Origin: Bacillota bacterium
Lineage (GTDB): Bacteria > Bacillota > Clostridia > Caldicoprobacterales > Xylanivirgaceae
Length of the DNA: 43,841 nucleotides
Reading direction: 5' to 3'
Assembly (NCBI GenBank): GCA_023621995.1
Contig: JAMOAB010000147.1
Location: 1-43,841, forward strand
The notes under the pieces were generated by a model. That model was given only the letters and a program-made list of their open reading frames with translations, did not search any database and was not told where the DNA came from. Below, one piece after another: positions 7,288-13,769 of this stretch; the first letter of the stretch is position 1; each line of letters begins with the position of its first letter. The translations under genes were made by a program, and so were the position numbers.

Positions 7288-8151
7288 TTATTCCTTCATA
7301 AATATTCCTTCAAACTTTTTCATTCCAAATTGCTCTACAAAAAGATCACATTTACATAAGAATATATAATATATATTCTTACCACAACCTAATAATGTCT
7401 CAAAGTTTCCCTGTCCCTTTGCAATTATGAGATTACCTTCATCCATTGACCTTATTGTCTCCTCGTTGACCCTCTTTATATCAGTACCTGGAATATCTGT
7501 TCCATTTTGGACTATATCTCCGTAGTAATCTAATCCTACTTCCACTGCATCTTCCACTGTCACATCGTTTAAAGCTGGTCTTCCTCTAACTACTATATCA
7601 ATATCTATATCCTCATTTAGCTCCTTAATGACCTTCATAAACAACTTGTCAAATACAACCTCACCCGCATTATCCACAATATAGCATAATCTCTCAGCAA
7701 CTAATAGCTCTTCTCTAAACTCCTCATACAGTTTAGTATCAATCTCTTGCTCCAATGCCGTATCTATAATCTCAGTCAATATATCGTCATCTACTTCATC
7801 CATGGCACCAAAATCTATAAAGTTACCTACCATTGCATATTTAAGTCCTGCAAGAAGTTTATCCTCTGCATTATCTATACTTTCCCAAATATCCCTTTCT
7901 ATTGATAGCATTTTTTTATTATATTCCTTCTTTTCTTCTTGAAAGAGATCTTCAACACCTACCTTATCCTTCAATATCCTCATTACTTTTGAGGTTAAAA
8001 ATGGTGCAGTTGCACCATCATCATGGGAGCTAAGCTCCTTTAAAATCTTTTTTATAAACTTCAGCCGCTCTCCTTCGTTGTCCATATATTGACAAAACAT
8101 ATCATCTGCCTTTTTAAGAATACAATATATACATTCCACAGAAGTATTCAT
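7288..8151 (-). CDS. DUF89 family protein (ARMT1-like damage-control phosphatase fold)
   Basis: 287 residues. DUF89 proteins are metal-dependent phosphatases thought to hydrolyse damaged phosphometabolites. Visible signatures are the N-terminal CIYC pair (residues 7-10) typical of the prokaryotic subfamily, GNFIDFG, the acidic DNAGEVVFDK where the metal-binding Asp/Asn lie, VVRGRPALNDVTVEDA, and AKGQGNFETL. Substrate cannot be told from sequence. The start overlaps the stop of the DUF134 gene as ATGA, so the pair is one translationally coupled operon ending at the hairpin at 7246. The coupling to a DUF134 regulator suggests a link with the metal/Fe-S-related genes upstream, which is inference. 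Confidence 0.85.
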   Translation of the reverse strand: MNTSVECIYCILKKADDMFCQYMDNEGERLKFIKKILKELSSHDDGATAPFLTSKVMRILKDKVGVEDLFQEEKKEYNKKMLSIERDIWESIDNAEDKLLAGLKYAMVGNFIDFGAMDEVDDDILTEIIDTALEQEIDTKLYEEFREELLVAERLCYIVDNAGEVVFDKLFMKVIKELNEDIDIDIVVRGRPALNDVTVEDAVEVGLDYYGDIVQNGTDIPGTDIKRVNEETIRSMDEGNLIIAKGQGNFETLLGCGKNIYYIFLCKCDLFVEQFGMKKFEGIFMKE

Positions 8152-8516
8152 ATACCTCGTCCCCTCCTATGTCTAGTTCTATAACATCTATTACATCTTT
8201 CTGTTTCTCCTAGCTCACTGCACAGTCTATAGTCACCGCCCTCTATCTTGATTGTCTTTCCATTGACCATACAATCTGCAAGTTTTCCCCTAGCTATCTC
8301 ATATAACCTTTGAACTGTAGACCTGCCTACCCCCATAGCCTCACCACATTCTTCCTGGGTAAAACCCTCATAATCAATAAGCCTTATTGTCTCAAACTCT
8401 TCAACAGACATTTCTATAACGTCAGACATGACTATATCAGTATTCTCCAAATAGGGACCAAAAGTCTTTATATCAGGTTCCCTACAAACCCTCTTCCTCT
8501 TTCTTGGTCTTGCCAT
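8148..8516 (-). CDS. DUF134 family DNA-binding protein (first copy)
   Basis: 122 residues. It begins MARPRKRKRVCREPD, the usual basic start of DUF134, followed by a sigma-70 region-4-like helix-turn-helix: IRLIDYEGFTQEECGEAMGVGRSTVQRLYEIAR. The C-terminal part has a CNRCYRTRH pair of Cys in a basic tail. DUF134 proteins are predicted transcriptional regulators that co-occur with NifX-like and MinD-ferredoxin proteins, as here. It is the first gene of a two-gene operon with the DUF89 gene. A second member lies at 8999-9436. Confidence 0.88.
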   Translation of the reverse strand: MARPRKRKRVCREPDIKTFGPYLENTDIVMSDVIEMSVEEFETIRLIDYEGFTQEECGEAMGVGRSTVQRLYEIARGKLADCMVNGKTIKIEGGDYRLCSELGETERCNRCYRTRHRRGRGI

Positions 8517-8597
8517 ATAACTATCACACTCTCTAAATTAGATTTTCTATATATATATAATATTGAAATACTTAAGGGGGATCAAGTACATTAAAAA

Positions 8598-8627
8598 ACA
8601 GATAGTGGGCGTACACCCACTATCTGT
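8598..8627 (-). terminator. Terminator after the DUF5320 gene
   Basis: Perfect 12-bp stem ACAGATAGTGGG (8598-8609) / CCCACTATCTGT (8616-8627) with a 6-nt loop, followed on the minus strand by a T-run. It ends the DUF5320 transcript and insulates the DUF134-DUF89 operon. Confidence 0.88.
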
Positions 8628-8628
8628 A

Positions 8629-8898
8629 CTACTCTATTTCCTCTAACTCTCTTTTAATAGCCTCTAACTCCTCTTCTAAAAATTCCTTCTGCCTGAGGAG
8701 GATATCCCGCTCCTCTTCTAGGCTTATCCTGTAAGCCTGTGGATCAGTATAGTTATAGGGAAGTCTATCAAATCCCCTCCTATACCCTAGTCCCCTCCTA
8801 CCAAAAGGACGGAAATATCTATAACCACTACAATATCCAAAACCTCTTCCACTCATCGGTCCCATTCCCATTGGACCTGTACCATCTAACCTTGGCAT
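8629..8898 (-). CDS. DUF5320 family small protein
   Basis: 89 residues. The N-terminal half is a low-complexity Gly/Met/Arg/aromatic stretch starting MPRLDGTGPMGMGPMSGRG, the hallmark of the family, and the C-terminal third (from about residue 57) is a charged coiled coil rich in Glu and Leu. Function is unknown; the family travels with NifX-like, MinD-ferredoxin and DUF134 genes in anaerobes. The start has an AGGAGG site 8 nt upstream. It has its own promoter with a dyad operator related to that of the NifX/MinD operon, so the two are probably co-regulated. Confidence 0.85.
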   Translation of the reverse strand: MPRLDGTGPMGMGPMSGRGFGYCSGYRYFRPFGRRGLGYRRGFDRLPYNYTDPQAYRISLEEERDILLRQKEFLEEELEAIKRELEEIE

Positions 8899-8918
8899 AA
8901 CATCAACCTCCTAAATAG

Positions 8919-8974
8919 TTATGGGCATATACCCACTACCTATAGTATATACTCTTTTGGGTATATGTCAATAA
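8919..8974 (-). promoter_or_regulatory. Promoter and dyad operator upstream of DUF5320
   Basis: Minus strand: TTGACA (8971-8966), 16 nt, TATACT (8949-8944). Two inverted 16-nt half-sites surround it: one at 8959-8974 (minus strand TTATTGACATATACCC, covering the -35) and its inverted partner at 8919-8934 (plus strand TTATGGGCATATACCC), just downstream of the -10. The halves agree at 13 of 16 positions and resemble the pair at 11916-11975. A repressor bound to both would cover the promoter. Confidence 0.65.
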
Positions 8975-8998
8975 CTTTTTAGGGTCTATAGTGGATTT

Positions 8999-9436
8999 TT
9001 ATTCTCTTTCACACCATTTTCTACAAAACTCCGCCTTTTTACTACATATAACATTTTTAGAGCCACATGTGGGACAACTATATTTATCACGCTCAAAATT
9101 CACCTGATATATAGATTTACAATCTAGACATCTAAATTTACAATGTTTTGTAGTATAATAGCCTCCTCCTATTCTAATACTCCTGCCCTCTACTAAAGCT
9201 GTAGACACCTTCTCCCTTGCACTGTCAATTATATTTTGAAATGTTTGCCGTGACACGTTCATCCGCTCAGCACATTCTTCTTGGGTGAGCTTTTCTATAT
9301 CTCTAAGCCTCATAGCTTCAAGTTCTTCTATATTTAAAGCTGTCTCCTCCATCTCACATTTAGGCTTTCCCCAAGGTACGAAATAGGTATCCTCTGGGAA
9401 GAATTCTACCCTTCTAAACTTTTTTGGTCGTGCCAC
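8999..9436 (-). CDS. DUF134 family DNA-binding protein with zinc-ribbon tail (second copy)
   Basis: About 145 residues. The start is taken as the GTG at 9436 (MARPKKFRRVEFF), which parallels the other DUF134 protein and sits better behind the AGGGGGTG site than the GTG at 9442. The helix-turn-helix reads MRLRDIEKLTQEECAERMNVSRQTFQNIID. Unlike the first copy, it has a C-terminal zinc-ribbon-like region with CKFRCLDC, CPTCGSKNVIC and a final CRKWC. It is the last gene of the operon that starts with the NifX-like gene at 11883 and is a good candidate for the regulator binding the shared dyad operators. Confidence 0.88.
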   Translation of the reverse strand: MARPKKFRRVEFFPEDTYFVPWGKPKCEMEETALNIEELEAMRLRDIEKLTQEECAERMNVSRQTFQNIIDSAREKVSTALVEGRSIRIGGGYYTTKHCKFRCLDCKSIYQVNFERDKYSCPTCGSKNVICSKKAEFCRKWCERE

Positions 9437-9460
9437 ACTCACACCCCCTGCAATTGAAAA

Positions 9461-9817
9461 TTAGTCATTACAATGCCCTTCATGGGCATGTTCTCTACAT
9501 ACACTCCCTGTAGATTCAAGCTCTCCCCGTATATATTGCTCTACCACATCATCGCACAGTCCCTGTGCTCCTACTACAACATCTATCCCATTTTCACTGA
9601 ACAGTTCTTGTGCCATTGCGCCCATACCGCCTGCCACTATTACATCGGTACCTAGATCCTTTAAAAATACTGGAAGAAATCCTGGTTTATGCCCTGGATT
9701 TTCTACAAAATTCTTAGTTTTTACCTGCTTGCCGTCTACCTCATATACTGTAAAACCCTCACAATGTCCAAAATGTCCACTCACATATTTACCTTCACTT
9801 GCAATTGTTATCTTCAT
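9461..9817 (-). CDS. NifX/NifB-C family protein (dinitrogenase Fe-Mo cofactor biosynthesis domain), copy 2
   Basis: 118 residues from the ATG at 9817 (MKITIASEG), chosen because AGGAGG lies 10 nt upstream; the frame runs open to 9862 but that would overlap the preceding gene. The fold's signatures are present: SGHFGHCEGFTVYEVDG near the start, VIVAGGMGAMAQELF in the middle, and VVVGAQG followed by a His/Cys-rich tail (CREHAHEGHC). Such proteins bind Fe-S or Fe-Mo clusters in nitrogenase assembly, but in non-diazotrophic anaerobes their role is unknown. No nif structural genes are in the window. Same operon as the two MinD-like ATPases. Confidence 0.88.
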   Translation of the reverse strand: MKITIASEGKYVSGHFGHCEGFTVYEVDGKQVKTKNFVENPGHKPGFLPVFLKDLGTDVIVAGGMGAMAQELFSENGIDVVVGAQGLCDDVVEQYIRGELESTGSVCREHAHEGHCND

Positions 9818-9831
9818 CTTTTCTATTCCTC

Positions 9832-10680
9832 CTAAAAAATCAAACTTTTTATTGTTAACCACATATCTTTAATAGCCTTAGCCGCACTACTTCCCTCATA
9901 ATAGACTATTGGCTTTAATTCATGTATAGATTCCATTACCAGGTCATCAAAAGGGATCTTACCTACTAGTTGTAGCCCCTCTTCTTCTACAAAAGCCTCT
10001 ATCTCCTTGCCCATATCTTCATTGATATCATACTTATTTATACATACCATTGGATCTATGTCAAAATGGCGTGATAACTTCACCACCCTCTCAAGATCTG
10101 AAAGACCAGATTGAGTTGGCTCTGTTACAACAAGTACAGCATCACTTCCAGTTATAGAGGCGATAACCGGACATCCTATACCTGGAGATCCGTCTATTAC
10201 TGTCAATGTCTCGTCATCTGAATACTTACGTGCAATCCTGCGAAGTAATGTTATGAGCATTCCTGAACCATCACTGCCTATCTCCATCTCTGCCCTCGAA
10301 AGAATGCCATCATCTAATTGGGTTGTATACACATCCCCATCCTTTTCTGGCTTTAACTCTATGGCGTCTTGGGGACATATAAGAGTACAGGCCCCACATC
10401 CTTCACAGGCAAGGGGCATTACTCTAAAGTCCTCTATGGCGTCAAATCTGCAGACATGTTCACAGCTACCACATCTAGTGCATATATTTCCATCAATATA
10501 TGCTACTTTACCGCCGTAAAAATCCTCCCTTGCTATATCCTTCCCCTCATAGTAGAGATGGAGGTTGGCTGCATCCACATCACAGTCTACCCTAGTTACT
10601 TCCTTTGCAAGTTCTGAGAGGGCTGCTGCTATTGTTGTCTTTCCTGTTCCGCCTTTTCCACTGAGTACAACTAAGTCCAC
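9832..10680 (-). CDS. MinD-family ATPase with inserted two-cluster ferredoxin domain (copy 2)
   Basis: 282 residues. The deviant Walker A SGKGGTGKTT begins at residue 7. A ferredoxin insert follows at about 60-115 with two 4Fe-4S motifs, CTRCGSCEHVC and CEGCGACTLICP. The rest is MinD/Mrp-like, with VIDGSPGIGCPVIASITG and VTEPTQSGLSDLERV. This domain order matches COG1149. Such proteins are thought to load or move Fe-S clusters, or to couple ATP hydrolysis to electron transfer, but none is well characterised. The GTG start lies inside the end of the preceding gene (10-nt overlap) with GGGAGGTG upstream, so the two copies are translationally coupled and may form a heterodimer. Confidence 0.9.
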   Translation of the reverse strand: MDLVVLSGKGGTGKTTIAAALSELAKEVTRVDCDVDAANLHLYYEGKDIAREDFYGGKVAYIDGNICTRCGSCEHVCRFDAIEDFRVMPLACEGCGACTLICPQDAIELKPEKDGDVYTTQLDDGILSRAEMEIGSDGSGMLITLLRRIARKYSDDETLTVIDGSPGIGCPVIASITGSDAVLVVTEPTQSGLSDLERVVKLSRHFDIDPMVCINKYDINEDMGKEIEAFVEEEGLQLVGKIPFDDLVMESIHELKPIVYYEGSSAAKAIKDMWLTIKSLIF

Positions 10681-11501
10681 TCTAGCACCTCCCCTAGCCC
10701 CATTGCTAAATGGTCAAAAAGGGCTCTATTATCTTGAGTAGCATATAGCATCTCACCTTTTGAATAGGCAAGGGCAATTGAATCACTATATGGAACTGTT
10801 CCTATTATTTCAATTTGTCTATCCTTGCAATAGGATTTAACTATATTTTCTCTGCCATCATCTTTGTTTATTATTACGCCAAAAGGAATAGAAAACATAT
10901 CCACAAGCTCTACTGCCCTCTCTAGATCGTGGAGTCCAAATTTAGTAGGCTCTGTTACCAGTATTGCACCGTCTGCATATCTAAGTGATGTTACCACATT
11001 ACATGAAGTTCCAGGTGGACAGTCTATGATGTTTAGCCCGTCATCTAAATTCCTAAGGATACTCCTTATGACAGGTACAGCCATTGGTTCACCTATATTT
11101 AATATTCCCCTACTACAGTTTATACCATGGCCCATGCCTTTTTCTATTCTGCCTACTTCTCTCTTTCCATAGCCTAATGCTCCATACTTACATACTATTT
11201 CACAGGCGCCACAACCGTGGCATAGCTTTTCAAAGAGCAATATACCATTACCTGCACTTGCAAGGGCATTAAATTGACACACATCTACGCATACACCACA
11301 ATCTGTACACTTATCCTCATCTATTACAGGATATTCTACCATCACCTCTTCTGTATTGACTATATTGGGCTTTAGAAATAGAAAACCGTTTGGCTCTTCC
11401 ACATCACAGTCAATATATTTTGCCCCTAGGGCCAAGGCAAGGTTTGTAGAGATTGTAGTCTTCCCCGTTCCTCCTTTTCCACTTAACACTGCTATATTCA
11501 A
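10671..11501 (-). CDS. MinD-family ATPase with inserted two-cluster ferredoxin domain (copy 1)
   Basis: About 276 residues. The start is placed at the TTG at 11501 (MNIAVLSGKGGTGKTT), because GAGGAGG lies 8 nt upstream and the preceding gene ends at 11521; the frame is open to 11534 but that would overlap. The deviant Walker A is followed by the ferredoxin insert with CTDCGVCVDVC and CHGCGACEIVC, then GINCSRGILNIGEP, IIDCPPGTSCNVVTSL and VTEPTKFGLHDLERA. It is a paralogue of the gene downstream, which it overlaps by 10 nt. The two ATPases probably act as a pair with the NifX-like proteins on either side. Confidence 0.9.
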   Translation of the reverse strand: MNIAVLSGKGGTGKTTISTNLALALGAKYIDCDVEEPNGFLFLKPNIVNTEEVMVEYPVIDEDKCTDCGVCVDVCQFNALASAGNGILLFEKLCHGCGACEIVCKYGALGYGKREVGRIEKGMGHGINCSRGILNIGEPMAVPVIRSILRNLDDGLNIIDCPPGTSCNVVTSLRYADGAILVTEPTKFGLHDLERAVELVDMFSIPFGVIINKDDGRENIVKSYCKDRQIEIIGTVPYSDSIALAYSKGEMLYATQDNRALFDHLAMGLGEVLEWT

Positions 11502-11520
11502 ATTGTCTTCCTCCTCTAAG

Positions 11521-11883
11521 TCAATGTCCTCCATGATGGGCTGGACCTGACTCTTCTATCTCTAAAAGCTCTCCACTTCCATACTTCTCAAGAACATCTC
11601 TTATTACCATCTCATGGCATTTATATGCCTTAATGCCCGATTTTTCTATAAGCTCAAATGCATTGGGACCAAGATTGCCTGTAATTATAACTTCTACCCC
11701 TTCATCTATGAGCTGCTGAGATGCTGCAATTCCAGCACCTCCTTCAGAGGTAAGCCCTTTGTTTTCTACAGTCTCCACTTCTCCCGTCTCAGTGTCCTGT
11801 ATCACAAAATACTGACACCGTCCAAATCTCTTATCAAGCATGCTGTCTACTGTCTGTCCCGTTGCAGAAATTGCAATTTTCAT
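11521..11883 (-). CDS. NifX/NifB-C family protein, copy 1 (first gene of operon)
   Basis: 120 residues from the ATG at 11883 (MKIAISATGQTVDS) with GGAGGGAAGTAT upstream; the open frame continues to 11925 but would read into the operator. Family features are DKRFGRCQYFVIQD, VIITGNLGPNAFELIEKSGIKAY and a short His-rich end (GPAHHGGH) that could bind metal. It heads the five-gene operon NifX-MinD/Fd-MinD/Fd-NifX-DUF134. Its function outside nitrogenase assembly is unknown; a cluster-carrier role for the ATPases is plausible. Confidence 0.88.
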   Translation of the reverse strand: MKIAISATGQTVDSMLDKRFGRCQYFVIQDTETGEVETVENKGLTSEGGAGIAASQQLIDEGVEVIITGNLGPNAFELIEKSGIKAYKCHEMVIRDVLEKYGSGELLEIEESGPAHHGGH

Positions 11884-11915
11884 ATACTTCCCTCCTCTTT
11901 TTGTGTTCTTCCTTA

Positions 11916-11975
11916 TTATTGGCAAATGCCATTAATATAATACTTCTGTTTTTTGTTCTTGTCAAATGCCAATAA
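11916..11975 (-). promoter_or_regulatory. Promoter and dyad operator of the NifX/MinD operon
   Basis: Minus strand: TTGACA (11965-11960), 17 nt, TATTAT (11942-11937). A palindromic site TTATTGGCAAATGCCATTAA (11916-11935) lies just past the -10, and an inverted related site, minus strand TTATTGGCATTTGACA (11975-11960), covers the -35. All four half-sites at this locus and at 8919-8974 share the core TTATtGgCAtaTgcc, so one regulator probably controls both promoters. Confidence 0.68.
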
Positions 11976-11985
11976 CCAATTTGTA

Positions 11986-12021
11986 TAAAAATAGCCGCCT
12001 AACTCCATTATGAGTTAAGCG
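11986..12021 (-). terminator. Terminator after the MetV-NuoG fusion gene
   Basis: Minus-strand hairpin CGCTTAACTC (12021-12012) / GAGTTAGGCG (12005-11996) with one mismatch, 6-nt loop, followed by ATTTTTAT. Confidence 0.8.
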
Positions 12022-12042
12022 ACTCTACAGACTATTTTGATG

Positions 12043-13260
12043 TTATGACTGAAAGATCAGCTCTTCCTTCCAGTCCTCCCCTGTATAGTGGGCTATCTTT
12101 TCAGTTATTGCTCCAGTGGGACATGCAAATACACACGCAAGGCAAGTAACGCAGGGACTCTTAGCAAAATTCTTGTTTGCGCCGGCAACTACAACAGTCC
12201 TAAAGCCCCTATTTACAAAGCCTAAATTATCTTGACATGCTATCTCCCTGCATGCCCTTACACACCTTCCACACAGTATACATTTATTGGGATCATAGAG
12301 TAGCACAGGGCTAGTAGTATCCACAGGCATCTTTTCTTTGTCTTGCTCAAATCGAGATTCTTTGATTCCAAATTTTCGTACCAAGCTCTGAAGCTCACAT
12401 GCACCTGCAATGACTGGATTGCCCTTATGACAAGTCAAACAATTGTGCTCATGGGACGCCAAGAGCAATTCAAGTAATATTCTCCTGTTGTGATTTAACT
12501 CATCATCCTCTGTTATAATCTCCATACCATCCCTTACATGTACCGCACATGCAGGAGTAAACTCCCTCTCTCCCTTTACCTTGACTAGACATAACCTACA
12601 GTTGGCATCTGGCGTAAGATCAGGTGTACTACATAGATGGGGTATCTCAATACCACATTCCATGCAAGCCTCCATTATAGTCAAACCCTCTTTTACCCTA
12701 TACTCTGCCCCATTTATACTTACGCTCACCAAATTCTCGCCGCTGTCATCTCTAGCTTCATCTCTACCAAAGAAGGTTGGATAAAGACTTAGTTTTTCTG
12801 CAATCTCTGGATAGGAATAGCCCTCATCACTCTGTTCAAGTCCAGTAGACTCAAATGGTGCAGTAAGTACTGGACCCCTGTCCATTGTAAAGTTACCAAC
12901 GCCTAATGTCTTAACCACCTTGATTACCTTTTTGTCTTTGAAAACTGCCTCTGCAACTTCATATCCATCTTCACAGGATAGACATATTATAGCTGTGGCC
13001 TCTTCAAATAGCTCCCTCTTATTTGGATGATCTCTGTGTTGTTCGGTCAGAGAATACATACACGCAATGCCCACCAGTTCCTTGCCTATTACCTCATATC
13101 CATCTGCTGTGAGCATCTCTTCCAATAGTACCATATTGTCATAGCCACCTATGCCACAGAATTTGATACATGTATTACAGCTCCAAAGTACAATCTTATC
13201 GTCTTTACTGAGCTTATCTTTAAGCTCTGCATAACTTATATCTCTAAGCGATATAATCAT
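12043..13260 (-). CDS. Fusion of a MetV-like (MTHFR C-terminal) domain with a NuoG/HydA-type N-terminal Fe-S module
   Basis: 405 residues. Residues 1 to about 160 form a MetV-like domain (methylene-THF reductase C-terminal family): WSCNTCIKFCGIGG, VGIACMY and ICLSCEDG. From about 175 comes an electron-wire module. It holds a plant-type 2Fe-2S domain (CGIEIPHLC, CRLCLV, ACAV), a His-Cys 4Fe-4S motif (HEHNCLTCHKGN) and two 4Fe-4S motifs (CILCGRCVRACREIA and CVTCLACVFACPTGA). This is the arrangement at the N-terminus of HydA and NuoG, but no H-cluster or molybdopterin domain follows. It would pass electrons from NuoF to the partner site. It directly follows a stand-alone MetV-like gene (stop and start are adjacent) in the nuoE-nuoF operon. 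The reaction cannot be named from sequence. Confidence 0.88.
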   Translation of the reverse strand: MIISLRDISYAELKDKLSKDDKIVLWSCNTCIKFCGIGGYDNMVLLEEMLTADGYEVIGKELVGIACMYSLTEQHRDHPNKRELFEEATAIICLSCEDGYEVAEAVFKDKKVIKVVKTLGVGNFTMDRGPVLTAPFESTGLEQSDEGYSYPEIAEKLSLYPTFFGRDEARDDSGENLVSVSINGAEYRVKEGLTIMEACMECGIEIPHLCSTPDLTPDANCRLCLVKVKGEREFTPACAVHVRDGMEIITEDDELNHNRRILLELLLASHEHNCLTCHKGNPVIAGACELQSLVRKFGIKESRFEQDKEKMPVDTTSPVLLYDPNKCILCGRCVRACREIACQDNLGFVNRGFRTVVVAGANKNFAKSPCVTCLACVFACPTGAITEKIAHYTGEDWKEELIFQS

Positions 13261-13761
13261 CTATTCCACCCCCAGTTCTATAGGTATCTGCTCTTTCTCC
13301 ATCTTGTTCTTTCCGTCAGATCCTATGGGATATTCTTCACCTAGTTTATAACTATGCCGCTCGTAAGGCATTGCAATCTTTACAATACCTTTATTTGTAT
13401 CTGCCACTATAAGTCCTATATTATCCACTGTCTCAACCACTTTAATATGGGGATAATTTCGCCTAATATTGGATACCCCTGCTGTACATGCTAGTGAAAC
13501 TACTGTATTTACTTCAGGAGATAACTCTACTATGACTAGATAAGGCTCCATACACGCTATGGGTAGCATAATGCCATCTTTTACGTTGTATCCATCTTCC
13601 CTCAGCTTAAGTGCCAGCTCCCGCATCTTATCTGGTCCGCCGGCGCCGGAGACCCTTATACACGTATTACAGCCAATTATGGTAATCACATCGCTATTCC
13701 TATCTAGCTGGCTGGTTAATTCCTCATACTCTAATGAATTACTAAAAATCACAAGTCTCAC
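13261..13761 (-). CDS. Stand-alone MetV-like (MTHFR C-terminal family) protein
   Basis: 166 residues. It is a paralogue of the first 160 residues of the next gene: GCNTCIRVSGAGGPDKMREL, LPIACMEPYL and VSLACTAG keep the CNTC, AC and C-x2-G positions. MetV in acetogens is a small Cys-rich partner of methylene-tetrahydrofolate reductase and links it to electron carriers. No MetF gene is in this window, so the role here may be in building an electron-transfer complex rather than in folate chemistry. It sits 8 nt after nuoF and abuts the fusion gene. Confidence 0.8.
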   Translation of the reverse strand: MRLVIFSNSLEYEELTSQLDRNSDVITIIGCNTCIRVSGAGGPDKMRELALKLREDGYNVKDGIMLPIACMEPYLVIVELSPEVNTVVSLACTAGVSNIRRNYPHIKVVETVDNIGLIVADTNKGIVKIAMPYERHSYKLGEEYPIGSDGKNKMEKEQIPIELGVE

Positions 13762-13769
13762 CCCTCTAT

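Noticed and set aside
9461-11883. A nitrogenase cofactor operon
   Set aside because: Only NifX-like domains are present; there is no nifH, D, K, E, N or B radical SAM domain in the window.
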